From contig NC_134572.1 in the NCBI RefSeq assembly GCF_050947875.1, positions 155,579,105-155,643,104 of the forward strand: a stretch of 64,000 bases of DNA, read 5' to 3'. The notes beneath the pieces were generated by a model, which was given only the letters and a program-made list of their open reading frames with translations, was not told the origin of the DNA and did no database searches. Numbering within the stretch: the first letter of the stretch is position 1; every line of letters starts with the position of its first letter. The position numbers and the translations under genes are program-made. This document shows positions 22,690 through 33,435 of the stretch, one piece after another. Origin of the DNA: Dermacentor variabilis (lineage: Eukaryota; Arthropoda; Arachnida; Ixodida; Ixodidae).

Positions 22690-23329
22690 TGCGTCTGTCA
22701 GGCAAGCCGTCAATTGCGCAGTGTCTGCATTGGAATGCAGGTACTCGTATCGGCGTACTAAGTAGACGCTGATGGGCGCTGCCGCTTGCTGCGTTGCGTT
22801 GATCTGCCTGCTCCCCCTGGTAGAACGCGCTGTGATTTAACTCGCTGCATAGTTGACTGTACTTGCAGAGCAGCTCGAATCCACGTCGCTGGTGTAAGCG
22901 GGTTAAGACCAGCAAAAGCCATCTCCAATGCAGCGAGATGGCTGTGTATGCGCCCTGATATAATGTGCGCGTTCTTTAGGTCGGCAAGGCGTCCGCGACA
23001 CATTTTTTTTCATTGCAGTAGTCCTTCAGGCTCTGGCCCGGTTTTAGCCGACAATGAATGATCTGACGCAAATGATCTGCCATTTTGCTTGTAAAGCGTT
23101 GTTTCATGCATTGAGCGATGATCTCCGGAGATGCGTCAGTGTCAAGCACCTTGATAAGGTACCATCGGAAGGCCTCACTTTCAAGGTAATCATAGGAATG
23201 GCACAGCTTGTCTCCCTGTGTCCATGCAGCGGCCGCAGTCTTCACCACTTCTGAAAGAGAATGTCCTCGAGTGCTCAAGAGTACTTTGTGACGTTCATGG
23301 CTTTTTGGGATGTTGCCATGATGTAGCAC
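22690..23329 (-). pseudogene. Gypsy gag fragment
   Basis: The frame 22976-23329 contains WTQGDKLCHSYDYLESEAFRW and a capsid-like stretch (MKQRFTSKMADHLRQII, LKPGQSLKDYCNEKK). Frames at 22592-22915 may continue it with stops. No clear CCHC knuckle remains. The call rests mainly on position upstream of the protease and on the retrotransposon gag pattern. Confidence 0.5.
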
Positions 23330-23525
23330 ACGGTTGATCCTGCTGACTAGTGTAACACAAGATACATGGCAGTTTTGCGAAGCTCTCTTTATTTCAAAAC
23401 ATCGTCTTCCTCCTGTCTACTATTGCACTGCACCGTGCTGGTTCGGTTCATCACACACACGCAGAATGCGTCATCATTTTATGAAGCAGCTTTGCCATGT
23501 ATCCTGAAATTTTGGAAGCAAATGC

Positions 23526-24035
23526 TTAAAGGGAGACTAAAGAGAAAAATTATTTCTTCTGCATCAGTAAATTACCGTTCTACAACACCAAAAACACCCC
23601 TCTTACAACGATAAGGCGTTTGGTAAGCCAGAAAAAGCCCAAGAACGAAATACGGGTGGCGACGCCTACTTAAGTTCCTGCAACTGGGGGCTGTGACGTC
23701 TTGCATTTTGGTGGCACCTTCTAGGTCCTTCTAACTATACAGTGTGGTACAGATTGATTACATTGTGTTCTAAGGGAACCAACTATTAAACATGCCAATT
23801 TTCGGGTACATTTATTCTGCCAACGCGGCCCAAATGCGAAAACATACTTTGGAATCCCTGACGTTACGCTGACTTCGGGCGCTGGGGTTTCGGCGCGAAA
23901 TCGAAATACTGATACTTGGACCTTTATTTTCTCATCTAATAATCAAACTATTCTTTTAATGACTGCCTGAAGCGTTCTCAAACAATGCTTCATTACTCTA
24001 AACTGATTTATTGTTTGGCTTTAGTGTTCCTTTAA
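23526..24035. mobile_element. MITE with TTAA ends (510 bp)
   Basis: The left end TTAAAGGGAGACTAAAG (23526-23542) is the inverted match of the right end (24019-24035, reverse complement TTAAAGGAACACTAAAG), with 2 mismatches in 17. The TTAA at each edge fits a piggyBac-like target duplication. There is no coding capacity, so it is nonautonomous. Confidence 0.8.
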
Positions 24036-24179
24036 TTTCGTGGTCAATGAAACGTTTGTGTTCATGTATAGAATGTCATCATTGAGCTTACGTTTTCTGT
24101 CATAGGTTGGAGGCATAGCTCTCATGCAATAATTTCCATTGTAATGGTTCCCCTCTTTGAAATGTTCAGCTTGCCCCAC
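24036..24179. other. Unassigned spacer
   Basis: No recognisable feature lies between the MITE and the following LINE end. Confidence 0.35.
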
Positions 24180-24566
24180 TATCATCCTAACGCCACACTG
24201 AGTCATTGAAGTTTCTCCATCTTATTAATACCTCTCAACAATTTCCTTTACCTAGCAGCTTCATTAGAAATGGTGGGCTTGCATCCACTTTAACTATCCT
24301 AACTAAATATGTCTTCTCATCACCACACATAGACATTGAAATGGAGTTTTTGTCCACACTATTGAACTAAGGAATGCTTTACCCGGTCATGTTCGTTCTT
24401 TATTGTCACCATGCTGAATTCTTCTATATTGTATACGTTAACCACTCAACTTGCATTGCAAATTTTTCCTTTTTGTTTTCGCTTTTTCATTATTTCCTAA
24501 GTATGTATTCTGTACTCCCTGTTCCGGCAAAGGCCGTTTGGAGCGTATGTTGAAATAAATAAACGA
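24180..24566 (+). mobile_element. 3' end of a LINE (Jockey/CR1-like)
   Basis: The plus strand around 24360-24410 encodes IELRNALPGHVRSL, the C-terminal W/R-N-x-LP motif common after the RT of Jockey and CR1 LINEs. A 3' UTR follows and ends GTTGAAATAAATAAACGAAACG near 24566. It is short and 5'-truncated. Confidence 0.45.
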
Positions 24567-26479
24567 AACGAATTTTAATCTGGTGGCTGTGCTAACTTCA
24601 AAGCGGCGAACTTAGCATTTAGACAGCCTTAATTGTACACAAGCCAGAAAATAACTATAAACTGAAACAAGTGTGAGAAAGCTAAGTTTATATCACAACA
24701 GACTAGCATATATGCCAGACAGCGTGTACCGTATAGAAATGTGAGCACCTAATAACACTAGACGATACTATGGTGTGCACAACAGACCATTCTCCTGTGC
24801 AGACCAGAACACACCCGGCCACTCTGGTCTGCACACTGCGTAACACCAGACCATGCTGGTTTCTGCACTAGCGGACACTGGAACACAATAAACCGGAATG
24901 GTGTACGTTTCAACTGGGTAAATAAATAATTAGGCCGTTATTTGAGAGTGCAGCGGCACATATTTAAACTAGGGCTAAAGTTAGCTATATATTACCATTC
25001 TCTTATGTTTATCAATGAATCTATAAATTATATGTGTACATTTTACATTTATTACGTCCTTTAAAAATGTTTAGTTAATGCTTCCGTGTCTTCACGCGTG
25101 CAGTTCTGCAATTCAATACCATAAATATTTTCAGTCTCACGTAAATATTGGGGCTATAGCCTTACATTATGGCTACACGCTCGAGGAATATCGCCCACGC
25201 AACAGTTAGGAAGGCGTACTAAAAAAAGGGATAATAAAATGAACTCTGCGCAATATAGAACGGTAATGGTATGGGCTAATAGGTTACAATTCATGTTCAA
25301 TGCTACTTGCACACCGCTTGAAACGAGTACTGAAGAACGACAGACACAAGCACAAACTTCAAACAGGTTTTAATGGCAGGCCGTGTGAGGGTTTTATTCA
25401 TACATAAACGTGACGTAGCATGAAATGCATAATAAAATAAATATGTGCAATCAACAAAACATATTCGCACACCTGCATTCGCAATAGGAAGATAAATTCT
25501 AAATATTATTAAGTATCACACCCAAGCCGCACACGACAATGGCCGATACATTTGTGGCTCAGGTTGTGTAAAATCCGGCCTCTTATCATTTTGTGAAAGT
25601 CCCGTAATAACATAACCATGATAGATGCCCGATTACAAATTATGAAATAAACCGCGGTCAACTGAACTTTTCTCTGCACCATATTCTTCTTCGCAATGAG
25701 CACTCGTCATTTTAGTTCACTAACGAATTACATTCTAAGGCATCCGAAATCCATCCACCAGTGATAGAATTCCCGGACACGTATTTATGCCAAAACTCCA
25801 CCGAAGTTGTCGTGGGCGGTATATTAATTACCGCTGACCATTACGTCCCCTGTTATCTCCGATGTGGCAAGGGCACAGGTCCGATTGCCTGTGAGATTAG
25901 GGCGAAGTTTTTTAACTAGATTGTGAGCGATGTTTAGAATATGGATGCCTGGTGAAACACAAATTCCTATTTTTGACTTTCTGAGTGTTGTTATGCGAGA
26001 AAAAATAATGAAAATCTAAAATATTAATTCAAGGTTAGAGCAAACTTTGAATGAATAGAATTTATTTCACAGTAAATGCGGATTCTTCGATTGCAATTAT
26101 TAAAATGTTCTCTGATGTCCGTGACTAAACAAAACGGTACGAAATTTTGATCAACACAGTCCCCCAATTTTCACCAAATCGAAGCTCAGTGTTGTGACAG
26201 GCCGAACAAGACTAGCGCCTGAACCACTCTTCTGTTTCACAAGGCCTGTGTTGTCATAATCAGGACATGTATCAACATTTATTTGTGAAGGCCGTAATTC
26301 ACAAAAAAGTATGTTTAAACTGCCCGTATACGGCGCCCTTGTCAAGTTCCCCATTTCCACCGAATGTGAGCACAGTGTGAAGTTTAGTGCAGCAAAAGCC
26401 TCGCCGAAACGCTAGTTCCTCTTACAACGGCGAAAGAGGACGGGAAATATAATAAACTGCTGGCCGAAACTTAAAGCGT
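24567..26479. other. Unassigned AT-rich sequence with a perfect hairpin
   Basis: No gene or transposon is recognised. A perfect 12-bp inverted repeat (24797-24808 with 24823-24834, GTGCAGACCAGA) with a 14-base loop sits among several further CAGACCA motifs. The minus-strand frame 26151-26360 has no recognisable similarity. Confidence 0.4.
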
Positions 26480-26600
26480 CCACGTGTCGTGCATTGAGTG
26501 CGCGGTAAAAATCTCCAGGTGGTCGTAATGTTAGCAGGTCTCACCCACTAAGGCGTGCCTTGAAATTCTACAGTGTTTTTGTCGCGTAAAATTATAGTTT
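26480..26600 (+). mobile_element. Degraded Ruka SINE, 3' half
   Basis: AATCTCCAGGTGGTCGTAAT, AAGGCGTGCCTTGAAATTC and TTTTTGTCGCGTAAAATTAT match the 3' body of the Ruka copy at 16200-16300 with many substitutions. The tRNA-like head is missing. It lies directly downstream of the receptor gene. Confidence 0.55.
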
Positions 26601-26603
26601 ATT
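26598..26603 (-). promoter_or_regulatory. Possible polyadenylation signal of the receptor gene
   Basis: AATAAA on the minus strand lies about 105 bases after the stop codon. It sits at the edge of the Ruka fragment, so the signal may have come with the SINE. Confidence 0.4.
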
Positions 26604-26707
26604 TAATTAGAAATGCGCCATAAGTGAACATAGTCTCTTTTTCACAACAATAACTCCTCCTTTAAAATGTAAACCGTCAATTCGAAAGAAAGACTATCAC
26701 ATCAAAA

Positions 26708-28468
26708 CTACAGCCTCGACACTCCTAATTCAAGCAATAAAACAAAGCACGACACGGCTAGCGCCACTACGAAAAGCACTAGAAAACTGCTAAGTTCAGC
26801 TGTCTGGTCGTATTGCGGCGCGGTATCTGGACTGTCCCCACTCTCTGAAGGGCACGTTTCCACTTTCTCGAACAATCCGGCTTCTTGAATTCGGCGTACC
26901 AATCTGTGAAATGCTTCTTTAGACGCGAAACTTTTTCGAACAAGAATGCTACCCAGTGTAGGGTTCAGGATATCTTTAGATTCAACAAATCCACGACGCT
27001 TTTTTTGCCAACAATTCGACAACTTAGCCATGAAACAGACATGGCCTTTTTGTCGTGCACATGAAAGGCAGCCCACAGCGTCCTTGGCTTCTAAAGACTC
27101 TCTCTGCTTTGCAGCATAGAACGCAATACTAAGCTTGCCGTGGACGTTTGTGTTGCTCCGGTTTTCTACAACGGCATGATGCGTCGTAGTTCCAACATGT
27201 AAGCACGGAGTGATAGCTTTCCGGCTAAGCGCTTTGCCAAGTTCATCGAGTGTGTCCATAACATCCACAGGTGAACGTGCACTGAGACGCGAAACGAGTT
27301 CACCGCGCAAATAGTGTGACAGCGGAAGAATGGCCATGAACCAGACGCTGTACACAATTGTTCGCGCTAAGACTGAACCTCTTCTGCGTGGAATAGGTAA
27401 CGACGTTCCGTAAAAAGAAGCTAGAAGAGGCATCACGTAGTCCACAACACGGCTAAACTTAAAGACATTTCTTTCTCTGATGTGGGCAATGGTCAGTACT
27501 AAGGAACTGCATAACAAGGCAGCTAGAACGAGGCACAATCCAAGCTTTGCCTCCAGGAGAATTTTTGCAAAAGACGTCAAGACAACGTTCTCACCTTTAA
27601 CGTAGAATACATCATGGGTTTGCGTAGTGGTTTGATAACCATCGAAGAAATTTATGGCAGAATAGGTAAGAATGATTTCTGATCCTATGATATCAAGATC
27701 ACCTAAAAGAAGCATCGGTATAAGGGAGGATACAGAGCTTCTATTGAACCACTTTAAGGTTACGTTGTAAAAACCAAGTGCATCTATGATTAATCCAGTG
27801 ATTCCTTTTTCACAAGGTGGGATTATATTGTGTCTTGCACAGCCTAAGTGTATTACACTATTTCTGAGCTTCCTTTGCCGCCGAAATCTGACATTCTCCT
27901 TACGGAAAAAAAGATCGCATTCAGTAGTAGATCGTTCAAGCGCGCGTTCGGGTGATAAAAGTAAACAAGGTATTTGCCTTCCTGTTTTGCGACAAAATCT
28001 CGTAGTATTGCAAGAGAACGTTCTCGTGTACCACACTTTGAAGTAATCATCCGATGTTGTTTGTCCTCCAGCCCTTTGTTCAATCAAGAAGCAGTCAAGA
28101 ACAGTAATATCAACTGGACGTATGGGACACATTTTTAGATGTCGCAAATTTTCGGGAAAAACATTTAGCGCTATCATGTTTGTCTTGATTCCCGCAGCAC
28201 CATTGTCATAGATATAGTCATGTAGAATTTGCGTAGGCAGCACCCACAGTGTTGCAGCCCAAGGCAGCTGACGTAGTAATAAATGGTTGTTCGAATTCGA
28301 ATGTCCTTTCCAAGTGCACAGTGCTATTGCATCGTGCTTGTAAATATGGGGCCGTAGAGCGGCAAACAAATGTTGAATATTTCCACCTGGTGTACTATTT
28401 GGTGCTGTGCAAGAAATATGTGAAGCAATCAATTTAATGCACAACAACTTCCAAATGGTAAAAGCCAT
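26708..28468 (-). CDS. Ionotropic receptor-like ligand-gated channel (divergent IR)
   Basis: This single uninterrupted exon encodes 586 residues. A signal peptide is likely at residues 1-22 (MAFTIWKLLCIKLIASHISC). Residues 23-305 form the extracellular half of the ligand-binding region, with several Asn glycosylation sites and paired cysteines. M1 is about 308-330, the pore loop about 341-357 (VVDYVMPLLASFYGTSLP), and M2 about 367-390 (LARTIVYSVWFMAILPLSHYL). A second ligand-binding half follows, with VDVMDTLDELGKAL and LGSILVRKSFASKEAFHRLVRRIQEAGLFEK, and M3 is about 560-581. This is the order of arthropod ionotropic receptors, which mediate smell or taste. The amino-terminal domain of true glutamate receptors is absent, and the SYTANL signature of M2 is not kept. 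The start at 28468 gives the signal peptide. The ligand is unknown. It is the only intact host gene I can support. Confidence 0.8.
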   Translation of the reverse strand: MAFTIWKLLCIKLIASHISCTAPNSTPGGNIQHLFAALRPHIYKHDAIALCTWKGHSNSNNHLLLRQLPWAATLWVLPTQILHDYIYDNGAAGIKTNMIALNVFPENLRHLKMCPIRPVDITVLDCFLIEQRAGGQTTSDDYFKVWYTRTFSCNTTRFCRKTGRQIPCLLLSPERALERSTTECDLFFRKENVRFRRQRKLRNSVIHLGCARHNIIPPCEKGITGLIIDALGFYNVTLKWFNRSSVSSLIPMLLLGDLDIIGSEIILTYSAINFFDGYQTTTQTHDVFYVKGENVVLTSFAKILLEAKLGLCLVLAALLCSSLVLTIAHIRERNVFKFSRVVDYVMPLLASFYGTSLPIPRRRGSVLARTIVYSVWFMAILPLSHYLRGELVSRLSARSPVDVMDTLDELGKALSRKAITPCLHVGTTTHHAVVENRSNTNVHGKLSIAFYAAKQRESLEAKDAVGCLSCARQKGHVCFMAKLSNCWQKKRRGFVESKDILNPTLGSILVRKSFASKEAFHRLVRRIQEAGLFEKVETCPSESGDSPDTAPQYDQTAELSSFLVLFVVALAVSCFVLLLELGVSRL

Positions 28469-29363
28469 TTTTTTTAAATCAAGTGCTCCATTTGATTGAA
28501 AAAGGGGATAAGATTTGAAGCAAGAAGGGCTAATTATATTCTACCTCACATATATATCCCTCCTACTTTTTCTCAAGTTTTCTTTATTTTCATTCTTAGG
28601 TGGGATATCTAATTATTTCATTAAGATAAAGTCAACAAATATATCTACACGATCTCAAATCACTGTTCACATTGCCTGTTATAAGGAAGTTTTGTTCCGT
28701 GTTGCAATTTATACAATGGGAATGATTTGACGGATCTTACAGATAACCTACAATCAATGACTCTAAAATTGATGTAGCAAACTGCACAAAACTCTCATAC
28801 TCATTTGTGTTCATTAACATGTCAATATTGTGCAACATATGGAGGGACGATTTCCTTCACATATTTCAAAAGCGATTCAACTTGCTTATACAAGGAAAAC
28901 CTAACATTTCTAGAATGGAGGTAATATTCTACACGGAATTGAGAGTAAGATTGTGGTAACCTCTATTAGTTGATTCGGAGCTTTTGAAGATTCTTTTCCG
29001 TCCTTCACATGTAGCCTTTTACCTGCAAAATAAGGAAACAAACCTACTCACACATACATTGCGGCAACCGACATTTCGAGCATTTGCGGGACGCGGACAC
29101 ATATTGAACAGTATCGATCGGAGTGATAGCGCAGAGGATCTTCACTCGCTACAGGTACACATTGTTAGGCCGATTAAGCTCCCTATTGGTATACTAAATA
29201 CGTCAATCTAACAAGAAAAGGTGTCTGTGAGAAAAAAAATATCTCCGGAGGAAAATGCACAACCTAAACACCTTTTGACCGACGATCGGATGCGACCAAC
29301 TGGCTGTCACTGTGTATCGCTGGATAACTAGAGAAGAACACATTCTTTGATGGGGCGAACATT

Positions 29364-29416
29364 TATGACATTCATAGTTGCCTTGAAATATGTGTAGAGA
29401 ATCCATGAATGTCATA
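29364..29416. repeat. Perfect 12-bp inverted repeat, 29-base loop
   Basis: TATGACATTCAT at 29364-29375 pairs with ATGAATGTCATA at 29405-29416. Confidence 0.8.
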
Positions 29417-29425
29417 GTAACCCTG

Positions 29426-29498
29426 GAAGCATAGCGCGGGAAGGACGAGTGCTTGTCCAGGATCGTCTTTTTCGATCGTCCTTCCTGCACTATGCTTC
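29426..29498. repeat. 22-bp inverted repeat, 29-base loop (pre-miRNA-like size)
   Basis: The left arm 29426-29447 and right arm 29477-29498 pair at 20 of 22 positions (GAAGCATAG...GGAAGGACG). Of the two mismatches, one is a G-U wobble and the other A-C on either transcribed strand. The total length is 73 bases. Confidence 0.75.
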
Positions 29499-30512
29499 GA
29501 GTGCAAATATGCATTACCAACCAGCCCAAGCCTCTACTCTTCCCAAGAATTTCGTCTGTCACAATAAATAGACCTCATACTGGTTGCATATGCGAGAGCC
29601 AATATTTGTCGAATGACTTAAGTATGTATTTTTCGTCCTAATTTACCCCTAAGAAGAGTGTTCTCCTCGTTTGGCAACAACAGGCAATCGACCAAAATAT
29701 ACCATCCAACTCATTGTTAAAACGAAGTAAATGGCACATTCGGCGAACTTGTTTCGGTGTCATGTAAATGGGATAGGAATATTTCCGCAAAAGGAAAACA
29801 CGACAGTGCGCATTATAACGCGAGGTGAAATCCAAAAGATTTTCTGCACTGTCGTTCGCGAAAGTAAGTTTGCGACTTTTCGTAGTGGTGTGCATAAATA
29901 TTAGAAAGCACAAAGCAGTGACTGTTAAATTATACCTTGCTCTTTATTACTAATAAATACCTTGCTCTTTACGTTGTTTCTCGAAAATTGCGCACTGCAC
30001 GACAAATATTTCCGGCTCTATGATTTACTTTTTCCTCTTCACTTCTCAAGAACTATTTTGTTCACCAAGATGAGATATTGGCAATCATACTGAAAACAAT
30101 TCTCATACGTCTGTGACAACAATTTTACGCATGATGAGCATTCTAAGCGATGATATGATTGTACAAGCGCATAGTGATGCCAAAATGAAAGAAAACATTC
30201 AAATATTTCTTTCCTCACCTTAGAAGCGAGATAGAATCGCCTTTCACACCTGACTTGCCCCACTGGGCATTACTGAGGTGTGGCTTCTTCGTTGCTAGTA
30301 AGCATTCAGACACCGGGACGTTCGAAGTGGCATTTTTCTGAAACGTTGGGAATCCGTGGGCCTCACAGGTTGCCTTCCCTGCAATAACGCTGCCAACATG
30401 ACAACATTGAAGCGATAGCAAACACTGCACACTCTATCGGTTTCGACAACGCGCACACTACACAATGTACCACTCGACACAACGAAGAAATGATCTGTTG
30501 TTCTATGCAAAC

Positions 30513-30852
30513 GATCATCATCATCATCATCAGCCTGGTTACGCCCACTGCAGGGCAAAGGCCTCTCCCATACTTCTCCAACAACCCCGGTCATGTACTA
30601 ATTGTGGCCATGCCGTCCCTGCAAACTTCTTAATCTCATCCGCCCACCTAACCTTCTGCCACCCCCTGCTACGTTTCCCTTCCCTTGGAATCCAGTCCGT
30701 AACCCTTAATGACCATCGGTTATCTTCCCTCCTCATTACATGTCCGGCCCATGCCCATTTCTTTTTTCTTGATTTCAACTAAGATGTCATTAACTCGCGT
30801 TTGTTCCCTCACCCAATCTGCTCTTTTCTTATCCCTTAACGTTACACCTATC
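30513..30852 (-). mobile_element. RTE-type LINE, 5'-truncated 3' end
   Basis: It starts (plus strand) with ATC repeats followed by CAGCCTGGTTACGCCCACTG, the same 3' terminus as 7164-7500. The minus strand encodes KKWAWAGHVMRR, WSLRVTDW and RSRGWQKVRWADEIKKFAG, the conserved RTE C-terminus. Similarity stops near 30852. Confidence 0.8.
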
Positions 30853-31280
30853 ATATAGGGTAGATCAAAACCACTGAAATCCTACTTTACTCTTCTTCAG
30901 CATATTGGGCCATTCCTACACGTCGTAGCCAACATCCGTATTATTGAGTCGCACAACCAACACCAGAGTATTTTTTTCTTCTCCGTCTTCGCTCATTTCG
31001 ATGAGCAATAACTGTTGAACAGAAAGCATTGGTATACGGCGAGCCATTCGCAAAGAGATGAATATCTTTCGACAAAGGCTTAGTGCGACCAAGACTTTAG
31101 CAATGTTCACAATCATGTTTTCCTCATTATAGCGAAGAAAAATTCTCCTTAGAAGCAGCCACTTATTAGCATGCAACAGAGAATGAACATGTGAAACCCA
31201 CTGCTGTTAGGAACGTTCTAAGGGCTAAGCGATAGTGCATATTTGACACATTTTGTACATTGCTGAAACCACTCATATTT
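30853..31280. other. Unassigned spacer
   Basis: No family is recognised. The minus frame 30916-31176 (86 residues) may be chance. Confidence 0.35.
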
Positions 31281-31692
31281 TCACGTGGTGGTGCCGGTGA
31301 AGAAAGCAGCAATGCGGTGGAATACAAAACTAGCTTTTATTGGGCGAACCTGTGTCCACAAAACAGGCTACAGTTATAGCACAACGATAGCGGCGAACAC
31401 GCTCGGCGATCGTCGGAAATCTGATCAGCGGGTGAAGCGCGTCGGCTTTTATACAGCAGTCGTCGAATGTTCCAGACTAATCATTCGGACCCGCGTGCCT
31501 TCCACAAAGTTCTACACCATTCGCGTCACGCGATGAAATCAGATAACATAATGTTTGGCGACAACAGACAGCCGGGTAGAAGCATCGATAACTTTCCAGA
31601 AACTTCGGATACATGCAGGCGCGTCCCGCGCTGTTCGATTACATTTGTTAGGCGGCGAAACGTGGTCGCCCGATAAAGGTAAGTACACGTGT
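31281..31692 (-). repeat. 3' LTR of gypsy E
   Basis: It contains a minus-strand TATAAAA box (31447-31453) and AATAAA (31335-31340) in promoter and poly(A) positions. It pairs with 36837-37248. Confidence 0.85.
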
Positions 31693-31959
31693 GAATACCA
31701 CCCTCTTAAAAAGCATCGACCCGATGCTGCGTACAAACGAAATAAAGAAAAACACCCGTAGCAATGAAAACAACTCAATAACGAAGTTCGTCAGCGTCCG
31801 TAAAAGGGTTTCAGACGCACCACGTGGACCACTTCAGGTCGTGTGCGACGTCGATGTGAATGCGAAATGCCGTCTGGCACGACCTCATAGTCCTGTGCGC
31901 CAATACGTCGGATGACCTTGTAGGGTCCGAAATAGCGTCGCGATAGTTTCTCACTCAGT

Positions 31960-32590
31960 CCTCGTCGGTGTATAGGGGTCTATACCCAAACACGGTTGCC
32001 GGGTTGGTACTCGACGAAGCGTCGTCGGAGGTTGTAGTGTCGGCTGTCGGTACGCTGCTGGTTTTTGATCCGTAGGCGGGCAAGCTGTCGGGCTTCTTCG
32101 GCGCGCTGGAGATAGGTAGTGACGTCAAGATTCTCTTCGTCAGTTACGTGCGGGAGCATGGCGTCGAGCGTCGTCGTCGGGTTCCTGCCGTAAACCAACT
32201 TGAACGGCGTGATCTGTGTTGTTTCATGCAACGCCGTGTTGTAAGCGAATGTTACGTAAGGCAGGACGGCATCCCAGGTCTTGTGTTCGACGTCGACGTA
32301 CATTGCTAGCATGTCGGCGAGGGTCTTATTCAGCCGCTCCGTAAGACCATTCGTCTGTGGGTGGTAGGCAGTTGTCCTCCTGTGCCTTGTCTGACTGTAT
32401 TGCAAAATGGCCTGGGTGAGCTCCGCTGTAAAGGCCGTTCTATGTCGGTGATGAGGACTTCTGGGGCGTTATGTCGCAGCAGGATGTTTTCGACAAAGAA
32501 TTTCGCTACTTCAGCGGCGCTACCTTCAGCTGCGCTGAAGGTAGCGCCGCTTCAGTTTTAGCGAAGCGGTTGAGGTAGTCCGTCGCCACG
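31960..32590 (-). pseudogene. Gypsy E integrase, C-terminal part
   Basis: The frame 31980-32405 contains RRTTAYHPQTNGLTERLNK with the catalytic Glu, then TWDAVLPYVTFAYNT and a YGRNPTT segment, ending in the RRFVEYQPGNRVWV chromo/GPY-side region. Upstream, the second Asp (VLITD) is followed by a frameshift near 32440. Between the first and second Asp lies an 18-bp perfect palindrome (32513-32551) that disrupts the frame. Confidence 0.8.
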
Positions 32591-33414
32591 ACGATCGACT
32601 TATTTCCGGTTGCTGACGTCGGAAAGGGTCCCAACAAGTCCATCCTGGTCGGCTGGAATGGTCGGCAAGGAGGCTCTATTGGCTGTAGTAATCCGGCCGG
32701 TCTTATCGGTGGTGTCTTGCGTCGCTGACAGTCCCGGCATGTTCTGACATAACGGGCGGCGTCGGCGGTCAGGCGCGGCCAATAATACCTTTCCTGTATT
32801 CTCGACAGCGTCCGGGAGAATACAAGATGCCCAGCGGTTGGATCGTCGTGTAGGACGTGCAACACTTCTGGACGCAGCCCTGAGGGAACAACAAGAAGGC
32901 AGTTGGCACGCACTGGTGAGAAGTTCTGGGTTACGAGTAGGTTGTCTAGAAGCGAGAACGAAGATAATCCTCGCTTAAATGCCCTAGGGACAACGTCGGT
33001 GTGCCCTTCCAAATATTCGATGAGGTTTTTCAACTCCGGGTCTGCTCGCTGCTGTTCAGCGAAGTCTTCGGCGCTTAAAATACCGAGGAAGTCGTCAACT
33101 ACGTCATCTTGCGGCGGCGAGTCAATGGGGGTGCGTGATAGGCAATCGGCATCAGAGTGTTTTCGTCCGGACTTATAGGTTTCAGTGATATCATATTCTT
33201 GCAGTCTTCGGCTACACCGCGCCAGGCGTCCTGAAGGATTCTTTAAATTTGCTAGCCCACACAAAGCGTGATGGTCGCTGACGACTTTGAATGGCCTGCT
33301 ATATAGGTACGGGCGAAATTTCGCTTTAGCCCACACGATGGCGAGGCATTCCTTTTCGGTTGTAGAATAATTGCCTTCAGCTTTTGACAACGACCGGCTG
33401 GCGTAAGCTATCAC
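32506..33414 (-). pseudogene. Gypsy E RNase H end and integrase start
   Basis: The 302-residue frame begins with the end of RNase H (IAYASRSLSKAEGNYSTTEKE, VVSDHHALCGL, DCLSR). Integrase follows with its HHCC domain (LHDDPTAGHLVFSRT, YYWPRL, CRDCQRRK) and the first catalytic Asp (RMDLLGPFP). It ends at the palindrome. Confidence 0.8.
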
Positions 33415-33435
33415 GTGTTCATGATTATCTTTTCT

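Larger units (their letters stand above)
20620..23330 (-). mobile_element. Ty3/gypsy retrotransposon remnant
   Basis: Read on the minus strand, this has gag (22976-23329), protease (22189-22677), RT (21230 to about 22000), RNase H (20830-21205) and the start of the integrase zinc-binding region (about 20620-20800). That is the normal gypsy order. LTRs are not seen, the catalytic core of integrase is missing, and stops and frameshifts separate the frames, so it is a truncated dead copy. Confidence 0.75.
28469..30512. other. Receptor 5' flank and unassigned sequence with two adjacent hairpins
   Basis: No second gene is recognised. The frames 29203-29562 and 29638-29913 (both minus) have no similarity I can name. 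Two hairpins lie side by side near 29.4 kb and are listed separately. The receptor's promoter should lie just above 28468, but I see no clear TATA or initiator. Confidence 0.4.

Noticed and set aside
29203..29913. Two minus-strand frames upstream of the receptor, as possible further receptor exons
   Set aside because: I see no membrane segment or IR motif. The receptor already has a signal peptide in its own frame, and the hairpin arms overlap one of the frames.
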